Shown piece after piece: positions 1-9,534 of a DNA stretch of 64,000 nt. The position numbers and the translations under genes were made by a program. Below the pieces are notes generated by a model. It searched no databases and had not been told where the DNA came from. It saw nothing but the letters and a program-made list of their open reading frames with translations. This DNA comes from Trichopria drosophilae (Eukaryota > Arthropoda > Insecta > Hymenoptera > Diapriidae). Position 1 is the stretch's first letter. Every line of letters starts with the position of its first letter. The stretch is from NCBI GenBank assembly GCA_030407085.1, contig CM059587.1, positions 71,103,001 to 71,167,000 on the forward strand, in the 5' to 3' direction.

Positions 1-88
1 ATAAAAACACAAAAAAAAACAAAATCATAAAAACACAAAAAAACAAAAACAAAATCATAAAAACACAAAAAAAATAAAACATAAAAAA
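1..88. repeat. A-rich simple repeat
   Basis: Short units of the form ATAAAAACACAAAA...AAAATC repeat about three times at the window edge. No coding potential. The following 90 bases (about 89-180) are GC-richer, contain GGGGCCAGCT...GGTTGGCCCC and show no recognisable gene. Confidence 0.8.
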
Positions 89-364
89 GGGGCCAGCTCC
101 TCGCCACCTCCACGTTGGTTGGCCCCGGGTGACGCGAAGCGCGAGTACCATAATATAGAGTGTAAAGGGATACAATTTCTTATTTAAACTGAAATTGCCA
201 TTTTGAAGCGTTATGGCTGTAACACTCATTTTTCCGTCCGTTAACACCCTATAGTATGGTAAATAATAATTTATTATTTCGTTGTTTAAAAATATTTTTA
301 TTCATTTCTTGCATTACTGGAATCTCATTCATTACATTACATTATATTATATGTTTCCGAACAT

Positions 365-705
365 TTCAGTCCCGGACGCGTTTTTTGCTGCCCGGAATTG
401 GCATTAAGTGTCTCTATACCGTAATTGTTTATAAGATTTTTTATAACAAACGCTAGCATTTTTGTTAATTTTTTTCACTATTGGAAACATGTTTCGGGAT
501 ACGAAGAGAAGCTTTGGTGAAAATTTCAGCCCCGGACGGGTTTTTTGTTGGCCGGAATTGGCATTATAGTGTCTGTATACCGTAATTGTTTATAAGATTG
601 TTTATAACAAACGCTAGCATTTTTGTTAATTTTTTTCACTGTTGGAAACATGTTTCGGGATACGAAGGGAAGCTTTGGTGAAAATTTCAGCCCCGGACGC
701 GTTTT
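365..705. repeat. Tandem repeat, unit about 160 bp
   Basis: The motif CCCGGACG followed by GGAATTGGCATTA occurs at about 371, 531 and 692, giving periods of 160 and 161 bases. Two units are nearly identical and a third is only started before it diverges at about 705. Short ORFs here are repeat artefacts. Confidence 0.85.
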
Positions 706-744
706 CGTATTACTGGAATTTACACATTTATCATAATAATTACT

Positions 745-1600
745 ATGCAACAAATATCTAAATATTTTTTAAACTATGGTAGTATGCTTTTCAATGATTG
801 TTTGTATTTCGAATTTATTTATGATGCCTTTAAGAAATCTCAGCAGATATCTCAAATGGATATATGCGTTTCCATTGAAATTAACATTGCGTGTTCAGAA
901 ATGATTGGGAACCACTGCTTTCCGAATCTTACGCTAACTTCACCATCATGTTATAATCCACATAAGACTTATTATTAATGTATATTTCAAAAAAACATAA
1001 TGAGATTTTTTAAATAGCGTTTATTTAAGATTATTTTTATATTTAACGAAAATGTTTCGTAAACGAAATTTTTAATCATTTTCACGTTTTATATTAGAGA
1101 AAGAGACTTACAATAGTATTAATAATATATTGTATTATAATAACATTGAAATAATATACAGAAGATAGATAACGCGTATAAATATGTAAAAAGCTGTTTA
1201 ACTTAAAGAAAATTGAGAATGTGAAAACCACAAAATTTGTTCTGTTTAAATTTAAACATTTAGTCAAAACTTAAAAAATAGATAGAAAATAAAAGCGAAA
1301 AGTTACAAAAAAAAATACAAGATAGTGATGTCAATGAAACTGGAGAAAAATTTCCTTCGAACTTTAAAAAAATAGAAAGAATTTATTAATGAATGAAATA
1401 AAATTATTTATAAATTAAATAAAATTATTTATAAATTAAATTCTAAAACCTTAAATTTCATTTCATAAACTTACAAATAATTTCTTTTAAGGAAGTAGTA
1501 TTCATTAGCTTTTGATTAAAATTAATAATAATAATAAATAAGTAGCTTGATGACAAAAAAGTATCAAAAAGAAAAAAAAATGTGGTAGTTCAAAGCCTAT
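745..1600. other. AT-rich stretch without recognisable gene
   Basis: Very AT-rich with runs such as TTATAAATTAAA repeated at about 1410-1440. A 77-codon plus-strand ORF at 745-978 has no recognisable domain or gene-like context. It could hold downstream exons of the minus-strand gene at 1607-2191, but I could not identify any. Confidence 0.5.
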
Positions 1601-1606
1601 TTTTTA

Positions 1607-2191
1607 TTAAAACTGTTTACCTAAATGTGTATTGACAAGCATCAATTCATCTTCAAGATTTGGAACACTAAAGATTTTCTCCTCTTTATTTGAACTCACT
1701 GTTGTTTTTTTTGTCTTGCATTTTTTTTTCGTAGACTCAATTTTATCTTCTATATTTCCGTCTGTAGTATAAGCAAATTCCGTTGTGTGCAATTCCTTTA
1801 GTCGTTTTTCTCCCTCCAAAAAAGTTTCTGCAATTACATTTTATAAGATATTAATTCAAAATACATAAAACATAAAAATAATACAATATTATTGTTGTAA
1901 ATACATACTAGCGCGACCTTTAAAATCAATGGGATATTCTACCCAATATTGAGGAGCTTCAGCAAAGGTTTTCAATAGTCTATTGAACACCATCCTGTCA
2001 CTTTTTTTACCATATGGAGGAGGAGGATATTTAGTCAAATATTCTTTAGTTTTTGAATCATATCGAATCCAGGAGGCTAGGACAATATCCACAAGTTTTT
2101 GCCCCTTTTCATTTTCACAACCGACGAAGGAAACTAATATGAAGATATAATTATCTTCCTCGTCACTCTCTTCTAAATGAATCACAAACAT
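1607..2191 (-). CDS. Small two-exon gene, DUF4806-like N-terminus (tentative)
   Basis: Two minus-strand reading frames (2191-1909 and 1827-1607) join in frame across an 81-base intron with a GTATGT donor at 1908 and an ATTGCAG acceptor ending at 1828; the phase-1 junction codon reads Lys. The product is acidic at its start, has KLVDIVLASWI and KYPPPPYGKK motifs, then YPIDFKGRAK and a basic, Lys/Thr-rich tail. The pattern of a short tryptophan-containing N-terminal region, a proline/tyrosine motif and a following EGEKRLKEL helix resembles the N-terminal part of insect proteins annotated with DUF4806, whose function is unknown. The last exon could extend, because a GTAAAC donor-like site lies at its end. 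It may be a TE-associated gene copy rather than a host gene. Confidence 0.45.
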
Positions 2192-2199
2192 ATTATAAT

Positions 2200-2399
2200 G
2201 ATCTTCAATATCATGTAATTAACAATGTGAACAATATAAATGACACTTTTAATTTACACACAAATTTAAATTTATTTCATCCTATTGTCATTAAAAAATT
2301 CGATCAAAGCTACGATTGTTCTATAGGTTTAGGACAAAAGATAAAAAAAATTTCTAATAACTATTGCTGTAAAAAGTTTTCTAAATTGAGGTTATGTTA

Positions 2400-2436
<37 letters not shown>
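2200..2436. repeat. AT-rich spacer and (AAT)n microsatellite at LINE 3' end
   Basis: A pure (AAT)n run fills about 2399-2436. It directly abuts the 3' UTR of the LINE on the minus strand, so on the coding strand the element ends in (ATT)n. Several CR1/jockey-group LINEs end in short simple repeats instead of poly(A). The bases before it show nothing I recognise. Confidence 0.7.
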
Positions 2437-2711
2437 TCGTCTTTATTGATCAATATAATATATACATCGAACAAAGGGCGAGACACAGCAGTTAATTGCT
2501 GTTTTGCAGCCTGACCCTTATTACACATTAGTAGTCAAAAATAATTTACCAAGAATCATACATAATATACATTAAAAAGCTATTCATGAGATAAGAATAT
2601 GCAGCATGAGGAATAGTTTCACGTTATTATATAAAACAAGCAAAACACACAAAAAATCAATATATAATTGTATGCACAAAATATTAGACATATATCATAC
2701 AATTTTTCCAC

Positions 2712-5573
2712 TTAATTTTGCTTATCCACAAGGTAACTCTTAACACGTAATAAAAATCGATTCGATTGATGCCATAGCGATCTGATAGCCATTGGGATCG
2801 AATTAAACGTACGGGCTGCGGTAACAGAAAAGGCACCCATGGCCTTGGCAGATCTATACAGAGGGTAGCTCATAGTAGTATTGATCACATTACGCAGATT
2901 AGGTCGATTAACACCTAGCATCCCAATTCTTTGGTATAGATATTCCGGCTTTTTAGTAGAAAGTACTTGTCTAGTCTTGCTTAATAATGCAACTTTCATT
3001 CTATTTTTCATTGTGAGCCATCCCGAGTTTCTCAAAGCAGGTGTAATATGCTCACATTTACGTACCCCATACATAAACCGTAAGCAAGCGTTCTGAATAG
3101 CCTGAACTTTTCTCCAGCCATCTCCACTAAGACAAGGTCCATAGACGCAAATGCAATATAATAAATGCGGCAAAACTAAGGCTTCACATAATATAAGTTT
3201 AACTCGAGATGGTAGGACACGTTTCCATGAAAATAACCGTCGGAGACATGCAAAGGCTAACGAACACTTGCTGGATACATGGGATGAAAAACTCCAATCG
3301 CAATCACTGAAAACACCAAGATCCTTGGCTTGGTCAACAACCGGAATAGTCCTACCGTTATCGTCAATTTTATGTTGACTGATATCAACCTTACTACGTA
3401 GTAAGGCATTCCCGATTAATAATAATTTAGACTTTAGCGGATTTAATAGCAGCGCATTGTCGTTAGCCCATTTCGCAATAGTGTTCAGATCATCGTTCAG
3501 CAGAGAGAATGCAACAAGTTCATCCCCTGGCGAAAACGAGAGAAGTACCTGCGTATCGTCTGCATACGTTCGGAGAAGGACATTTGAGCATATATTATAA
3601 ATGTCAGCCGTGTAGATTATAAAAAGGAGCGAGCTTAATTTCGCTCCTTGAGGGCACCCACTAATTAAAATCTTTGAATCAGAGGTGGCATTATTATTAG
3701 GATGTGATACTGCTTGCGAACGTAAGTGAAAGTAGGAATTCATCAGATTACAAGCATCAGGTGAAAAACCATAAAAAGAGAGTTTAGCTATTGCGAGTTC
3801 ATGATTAATAGTGTCAAAAGCACGGGTGAAGTCTGAAAGACAAATAAAAGATAAGAGTTGTTGGTCAAAGTTCGAAAGAATCTCCTCAGAAACGTCAAGC
3901 AGAGCAGTCTCACAGCTGAAGGATTTTCTGAACCCCGATTGATACATAGGAAAAATATCATATTTATTGCAATGTAACAAAATCTGCTCATATAAGACGC
4001 ATTCAACCATTTTAGAGAAAAATGGAAGACGACTAATTGGACGTAAATCAACAAATGATTCTAATTTCCGATTCTTAGGCATAGGACGCACAATAGCATG
4101 TTTCCAGATCGCCGGATATGTACAAGACGAAATAATAAAATTAATAATGTGCAATAATTCAGGGAGACAGTAATTGTAAATTCTAAGAAACATCTCCCCC
4201 GAGATTCCGTCACAACCTGCAGAATGGGCATTTATCTTTGGAATAACTTTTAATAGATCATTAATGGATATCTCTTTAAACGAAAAATACGTGTGCTCAG
4301 GAAGATTAGCGAACCGAGACTCCGAAAAATATTTAATAACATTAATATTAGGTGTTCGTGTTGGAATATTGATAAAAAAGTCATTAATCTGATTCAAGTC
4401 GGCTAAGTGAGACGGAATTTCAGGAGAAGAGGTTCCTTTTACATCTAAATGATTTACAGCACGCCATAATTTAGTACCAGATAGTGCTACGGATTGACGA
4501 AAATACGCTTTACGTTCTCTCCTTACCATTGAGGTTGTACAATTACGAAGTCTCTTATAATACGAAAAATCAGAAGTTTTTCCAGTTTTCCTCCATTTTG
4601 ATTGCGCTGAGTTTCTTTTCTTAATAAAAATGTTGACAGTATCCGTTATCCAGGGAGCGCGGGGCTTAGAAATGCGACAAATTTTAATAGGTGCAAATAA
4701 ATCGAAAATATTAGTAATTATACTATTAAAATATGTTAATTTACTGTCAATAGTATCGTAGCCACATAATACATTACCCCATGGGGCATGAGAAGAAAGC
4801 AGATGGAAACCGTCACTATCGAAATTTTTAAAATCCCGGATTTGGACAAACTTCTGATTCTTGCGTGATCTGGGGCATGAGATAAGACACCCAACTAAAT
4901 AATGATCAGATATCTCAAGCTCGATTGATAAAAAGACGTCAACAATATTTACAGATGAAGAGACTAAGATAATATCTAAAAGGGAAGACGAAGTGTCAGT
5001 TACCCTAGTAGCTGGGTTAATTATTTGCCGCAACTTGCATAATCGCACCCACTCAAGAAACTTATTGGTTGCATTGGAATTAAAATTTAAAAGATTTATA
5101 TTTAAGTCTCCCAAAATAAAAACTTGATCGACAGATGATAGTTGATAGGAGAGAGTCATGAATAGGTTGTCAAGGCAGTTAAGCGATACCCTCTCCGGTC
5201 TATATAACACTCCAAATGAATATCTTAGGCCATGATAGAGAACATTGATCCATAGTTGCTCTAGTCCAAAATCATCTGGTTCAACATTAAATACAGAATA
5301 ATTTAAATGTGATTTGATATAAAAAGCAACTCCACCACCTCTTGAGTGACTGCGATCTGCTCGAGCAAGGTGATATCCCTCAATGTATAGATCTCTGTCG
5401 GAGATATTTGCATGTGACCATGTCTCAGAAATACATAAAATATCATAATCATCAGTTATTAGTAATACAGTTACTTCCGGAAAATGTGCCGACAAAGATC
5501 GCACATTAGGGTGTGCAATTTTTAAAACAGATTTTACAGTTTCATTTCGGTGTGATGATCCAGCGGTTGACAA
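2712..5573 (-). CDS. LINE ORF2: AP endonuclease and reverse transcriptase
   Basis: 953 aa. Residues 18-230 form an APE-type endonuclease with CISETW (Glu50), RGGGVAFYI, GDLNINLL (Asp156) and ISDH (about 221-224), the catalytic blocks that nick target DNA. Residues about 430-720 form the reverse transcriptase with DGISGEMF, DLRPIS, SDFTRAFDTINH (first catalytic Asp), SGCPQGAKLSSLLF and YADD (670-673). A C-terminal tail of about 230 residues follows. The protein would nick the chromosome and copy its own RNA there by target-primed reverse transcription. All key residues look intact and no stop or frameshift is visible, so this copy could be active or recently so. It lies 185 bases downstream of ORF1. 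The start Met at 5573 is the first in frame before the endonuclease. Confidence 0.93.
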   Translation of the reverse strand: MSTAGSSHRNETVKSVLKIAHPNVRSLSAHFPEVTVLLITDDYDILCISETWSHANISDRDLYIEGYHLARADRSHSRGGGVAFYIKSHLNYSVFNVEPDDFGLEQLWINVLYHGLRYSFGVLYRPERVSLNCLDNLFMTLSYQLSSVDQVFILGDLNINLLNFNSNATNKFLEWVRLCKLRQIINPATRVTDTSSSLLDIILVSSSVNIVDVFLSIELEISDHYLVGCLISCPRSRKNQKFVQIRDFKNFDSDGFHLLSSHAPWGNVLCGYDTIDSKLTYFNSIITNIFDLFAPIKICRISKPRAPWITDTVNIFIKKRNSAQSKWRKTGKTSDFSYYKRLRNCTTSMVRRERKAYFRQSVALSGTKLWRAVNHLDVKGTSSPEIPSHLADLNQINDFFINIPTRTPNINVIKYFSESRFANLPEHTYFSFKEISINDLLKVIPKINAHSAGCDGISGEMFLRIYNYCLPELLHIINFIISSCTYPAIWKHAIVRPMPKNRKLESFVDLRPISRLPFFSKMVECVLYEQILLHCNKYDIFPMYQSGFRKSFSCETALLDVSEEILSNFDQQLLSFICLSDFTRAFDTINHELAIAKLSFYGFSPDACNLMNSYFHLRSQAVSHPNNNATSDSKILISGCPQGAKLSSLLFIIYTADIYNICSNVLLRTYADDTQVLLSFSPGDELVAFSLLNDDLNTIAKWANDNALLLNPLKSKLLLIGNALLRSKVDISQHKIDDNGRTIPVVDQAKDLGVFSDCDWSFSSHVSSKCSLAFACLRRLFSWKRVLPSRVKLILCEALVLPHLLYCICVYGPCLSGDGWRKVQAIQNACLRFMYGVRKCEHITPALRNSGWLTMKNRMKVALLSKTRQVLSTKKPEYLYQRIGMLGVNRPNLRNVINTTMSYPLYRSAKAMGAFSVTAARTFNSIPMAIRSLWHQSNRFLLRVKSYLVDKQN

Positions 5574-5758
5574 TGGTTGGTTGTAATGTTTAGGTCCATG
5601 TTTAGGTCAACTCTTGTGCGATGAGGTTGAAATGTCTACAGTGCAAGCCTCCACCGAATTTAATGAAATATCAGCAGAACGGTGCAGATTACCATTTTTA
5701 ATATATTTTTGGAACGTAGAAGATGGAGCTGTCGATCGTCATGAGCTGTTCATAATTT

Positions 5759-6607
5759 TCACTTTCTTACTGAGACCGAGGCATTCTGGTCACCTTTAGC
5801 GAAAGTTCGAAGTCTTTTTAAAAGATTATTAGTTTCAGCCGGAAGACATTCATTTAGATATATAGATGAGTTCGGCCATGATGCATTTATTTCATCAGCT
5901 TTCAGTGACTTGCGTAAGCGGATGGCTTTAACAAAATCTGTACGTAGACCAGGGTTCGAGAGTCTGGCCATTGCAATTCTTGGTCGGTTAACACGACCAT
6001 CAGAATTGGAATTTACTGCCTCTGATGATTGCACAGATTTAAGTCGTCGGATAGAGAGGATGTCCTTGGATTCCAGAGATAAACATAAGATCTTACCAAT
6101 CTTTAATAAAATATCTCGAAGGTCCTCATTTGCTGATTCCGGGAGTTCAGAAATAACGAGATCAGAATTCCTAATTTCATATGCTGAAATTGCACGATCA
6201 CGATTTGCACGATTGACCTGGGTTTGTAACGCCGATACAGTTTGCTGTATTTCATTAACAGAAGACTGTAACTTAATAACAGTATCCAACTTTCCATTTA
6301 TTATTTCAAATTGTTCATCGTGTTTTGAGCAACAACCTTGAGATTCAATCTGATTTGGGGGTTTAATTGCTGCAGTAACTGTAGTATTCACATTAGGCCC
6401 CGATGTCGTAGCAGCTCTCGTGATACGCGGAGAAAAGAGTGTCTCTCCGGGACGTTTTCTCGCTTCACTGGAAACAGCATATAGACAACAGATAAGAATC
6501 GTACTTGCCGACGATACACAGGTTGTATGGAACAGCGATTGACATACTATGCATTTAGTTCCACTGTTGCCCTCAACTTTCTTCTTGCATGAACAACAGC
6601 AATCCAT
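5759..6607 (-). CDS. LINE ORF1: zinc-finger and coiled-coil RNA-binding protein
   Basis: 282 aa. The first 35 residues carry CCCSCKKK...CIVCQSLFHTTC, a PHD/RING-like cysteine-histidine cluster seen in ORF1 of several insect LINEs. A helical, coiled-coil-prone stretch follows (about residues 95-145), then a region with LVISELPESANEDL that resembles the RRM-like core of LINE ORF1 proteins, which coat element RNA. The protein ends abruptly after FAKGDQNASVSVRK, where related ORF1 proteins usually continue, so a small deletion or frameshift may have clipped the C-terminus. It precedes ORF2 on the same strand. Confidence 0.75.
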   Translation of the reverse strand: MDCCCSCKKKVEGNSGTKCIVCQSLFHTTCVSSASTILICCLYAVSSEARKRPGETLFSPRITRAATTSGPNVNTTVTAAIKPPNQIESQGCCSKHDEQFEIINGKLDTVIKLQSSVNEIQQTVSALQTQVNRANRDRAISAYEIRNSDLVISELPESANEDLRDILLKIGKILCLSLESKDILSIRRLKSVQSSEAVNSNSDGRVNRPRIAMARLSNPGLRTDFVKAIRLRKSLKADEINASWPNSSIYLNECLPAETNNLLKRLRTFAKGDQNASVSVRK

Positions 6608-6799
6608 CGTAAAAGTTAAAATTTATTATGTATTAAGCACGTAATATATATTCTGTCTTAGATGGAAAGTTTAATTAGCGCCGAATTGAAAGGACAATGT
6701 AACCCAGCTAAGCGATGTTGCATCAATCGTCGCTACACGTGTAATGATCCCCACTATTAGACAAATCTCTTGGGGGGGAATTCAAAGTGGGAGACACAG

Positions 6800-7600
6800 T
6801 CAAAACAAATCGATTTTAAATGTATGTTTGAGTGTGCAATGTTTGAAATATTAGCCACGTAATACAAATCGCTTCAAGAATTACAACAGTAATAACGTTT
6901 TTCATTGGCCGCACTAGTGCGGTATGAAATGCATTGAATGTATCTCTGTCTCATAACTTTTATGCAGCTAGTGAAAAACGCTATAAAATTATTGTTGATA
7001 TTTAAATAAATGAATCCCATATAAAATACCTCATCACAAATTAACAAAATATAGAATGTATTTGTTCAAACATGAAACAGTTGTTTGAAATAAAGACTAA
7101 GTAATCTTGTTAAAAATTAAAGCAAGTTTTTAACAAAGCTATTTTAGATCTTTCATAACCTACAATAAGTGAGACGTTAACTTCTTTTTAAACAAAAGCT
7201 AATTAGATATACACAATCGAATTGATAAATTATCAAAATATTGAAAAATACGTATCTTATAACCTAAAAATGCATAGGTGTAATTTATATACTTGTTGAC
7301 ATGTTTCAAATGATCTTTCACAAAGAACTTGCTCTTAATGAGAGAGGCTATCTAATTCCTTGGATTTTTAAATCTTAACATGAATCTTTGCAAAAGAAAT
7401 ATGTATATTAGTCGCATTAAAACTCTCAGAAGGACGCTACTATTTTACACGTACTGTCTGTCTGTAGCTTTTCGGCCGGCGCTCAGCTGTCCTCGGACTC
7501 CCCGGCAGCCAATCGTGCGGCAGCCTGCGCAGAACGGTGCGCGAAAAAGCGGCGATATCCCATCACTGAGTCGTAGCAATATGGCGTCAGTGTTATAGAT
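6800..7600. other. Non-coding stretch with a GC-rich block
   Basis: Mostly AT-rich. A perfect 14-base palindrome CCGCACTAGTGCGG lies near 6908-6921. A GC-rich, CpG-containing block at about 7470-7560 (with TGCGCAGAACGGTGCGCG) is unlike its surroundings and could be a promoter remnant or repeat piece. No gene recognised. Confidence 0.4.
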
Positions 7601-7610
7601 GTAGCATAAA

Positions 7611-7744
7611 GGCCAAATTTCATGCAGCGAAAAAATCGCCGCGACGAGCAGCGATCACTAATCTCTCAACAGTACCACTGTATACCACGAGATTAAACAT
7701 CGATGCTTGTCGCGGCGATTTTATCGCTGCATGAAATTAGGGCC
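7611..7744. mobile_element. 134-bp inverted-repeat miniature element
   Basis: Arms of about 35 bases (GGCCAAATTTCATGCAGCGA inward from 7611; the right arm reads as its reverse complement to 7744) match with only two or three differences and enclose about 63 bases. Outer bases are TAAA on the left and TAA on the right, compatible with a 3-bp TAA target duplication as in PIF/Harbinger elements, but one base is asymmetric. It has no coding capacity. Confidence 0.75.
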
Positions 7745-7749
7745 TAATT

Positions 7750-8070
7750 CTAATGCCGAACTTCGCGCTGGTTGGCCAGCGGATTCCCCGCGAATCCGCG
7801 AAATTCAAACAGCCGGCCGACGGATGAGTATCAAAGCAAAATACATACTCGATTTCGACATAAAAATGTTTTATATTATTTTTTCTGTAATTAAAATAAT
7901 AGTAAGAGTCAGACTACAGTAGAAAAATAGTTTTCAACATTTTATCATATTAATTTTTTTAATTTAATGATGAAATGTGTTCTTAGATGAGTGAATTTGA
8001 AATCGTAATTGAATTTATTATCACTAAATAAAATGTTTTGAAATTAATAGAATAATTTATTTAATATATT
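7750..8070. other. Non-coding, AT-rich
   Basis: No recognisable gene. A 71-codon ORF overlaps the end of the miniature element and looks accidental. Confidence 0.4.
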
Positions 8071-8071
8071 T

Positions 8072-8517
8072 TCAAACGTTAGTTATCGTGATGAAGAAGA
8101 GGCACAGGTAGATGCGTTTATTTTCGTTAAATTTTATAGACGTCATCAATCTGGCAACTTTTGTCTTAATATCAGATAAGCGATAAACTTTTACATCTTC
8201 TGAAGGTTTCTTGTATACTTCCCACATGTTTAGTAAACTGGATTTAGAAGGGTAATCATAAATATCTGATTTCTTTCTTAAAATAAATCCAGAAATGAAA
8301 ATATCTTCTTCTCTTGCGTACATTTTTGTTATTTTAAAGATTCCCCATCATTTAAAAGGACAATATTGTTTGGTTGTTTGGTTTGAATCTCATATTGTTT
8401 GTATTTAATTTTAAGAATATCATTATCCTTAGTTTTTAAAACTGTAACTTCAGGAGATATCGTTGGCTTCGACGGAGCGGTTGCCGCCCCAGACCGCTCA
8501 ACAATTTGCCGTATCAT
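8072..8517 (-). pseudogene. Broken ORF of unrecognised insect family
   Basis: Two overlapping minus-strand frames (8517-8329 and 8323-8072) look like one protein broken by a frameshift at about 8325. The first holds a Pro/Thr-rich start, then KYKQYEIQTKQPNNIVLLNDG; the second continues EEDIFISGFILRKKSDIYDYP...LNMWEVYK. The hydrophobic and charged pattern looks protein-like and I have a vague recollection of similar small modules next to transposase genes in insects, but I cannot name it. No intron with consensus ends joins the two frames. Confidence 0.35.
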
Positions 8518-8717
8518 AATTTTGCTCAGCTCCGTTGCCGTATCATAATTTTTGAACCGAATTTATGCAGCACTAGCGCGGCAGGCGTGCTAGGCAGCGC
8601 GAACAGCTGTGCGATTTCCAGTTCAATATCGGCCACAGATTTCGAGCGGTAGGTGTCTCTACTAGCACAACATCCACTCGAAAGTTCCCTTCGTGCTGGC
8701 GCCACTGAGCTCAAATG

Positions 8718-8990
8718 CAGTGCTCCCTGTCCTATTCGATACTCCCCTAATTGATAATCCTGTCCAATTCGATATTTCTTCCCTGTCCAAATTGCTTTTT
8801 TACCTTCCGTTTCTTTCCCCTCCACAAGACCTGAAAAGATACACGCGCATGCGCGTCTCCGTTCCGTGCGAGGAACGGCTTCAGCACGACGAAATTTCAT
8901 CAATGGTAGGGGTAGAGGGGATGTATCAATTAGAACAGGGATCGCATCACGTTTGGAATGAAATATATCCCAATAGGACAGGGAGCACTG
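8718..8990. mobile_element. 273-bp miniature element with 19-bp inverted repeats
   Basis: CAGTGCTCCCTGTCCTATT at 8718-8736 is perfectly inverted at 8972-8990, and weaker pairing extends several bases inward. Motifs like CCTGTCCAATTCGATA repeat inside. The CAGTG start recalls hAT or mariner ends, but flanks (CTCAAATG versus TATATTGG) show no convincing duplication, so the superfamily is open. Reading frames across it are not genes. Confidence 0.75.
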
Positions 8991-9119
8991 TATATTGGAT
9001 AGGGCATAGCAATGCTTTAGCACAGAGAGCAGTGACCAATAATCGTTGGAAGGCAGATTATATTCTAAAATTGATGGGCTCTACCAAAATATCCCGAAGG
9101 TTTCTGAAGTTTGCTGTTT

Positions 9120-9500
9120 AGTTGAATTATTATGTGCTATATTTGTATCAGCAATTTCATATCTGGGCCGGCCCGGATGCATCGATGATCAGAAATAGTC
9201 GAATGTCATTGGGTCTATAATTTAAATTCCACGTGCGTCAATAAGTGTTTTCTGATTTTTAATATTTAATCGATTTCACACTTTTTTGTCAAAGTTTCAA
9301 ATCTAGTAAACTTGTAAAATCGCGAGACAGGAACTAGATAGGAGTCCGTGATGAACTTAGTCATATCACTCAATCTAGTTCAAAATGTCTAGCGCCTTTA
9401 AAGCCCCAAGATAGATTGACGTAAATAGTACCCCATGACAATGCCAGTACTGGCGCTAGCATGTTTCTAGTTGGCCACGAACAATTTCTGCTAGGGTTTT
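9120..9500. other. Non-coding spacer
   Basis: No gene, repeat array or hairpin of note. It ends where the 3' part of the next LINE begins. Confidence 0.4.
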
Positions 9501-9534
9501 TTAACCTTTGGTAGAGGTATCGACTTATGGCGAG

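Larger units (their letters stand above)
2400..6790 (-). mobile_element. Near-complete non-LTR retrotransposon (jockey/CR1-type LINE)
   Basis: Two consecutive minus-strand ORFs (ORF1 6607-5759, ORF2 5573-2712), a 3' UTR of about 300 bases and a terminal (ATT)n run define a LINE of roughly 4.4 kb. ORF2 is open across endonuclease and reverse transcriptase, which suggests a young copy. The 5' edge is not sharply visible; the sequence turns unrelated near a G-run at about 6770-6780. I did not find a convincing target-site duplication. ORF1 may have lost its C-terminus (see its entry). Clade assignment is by general motif appearance only. Confidence 0.85.
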
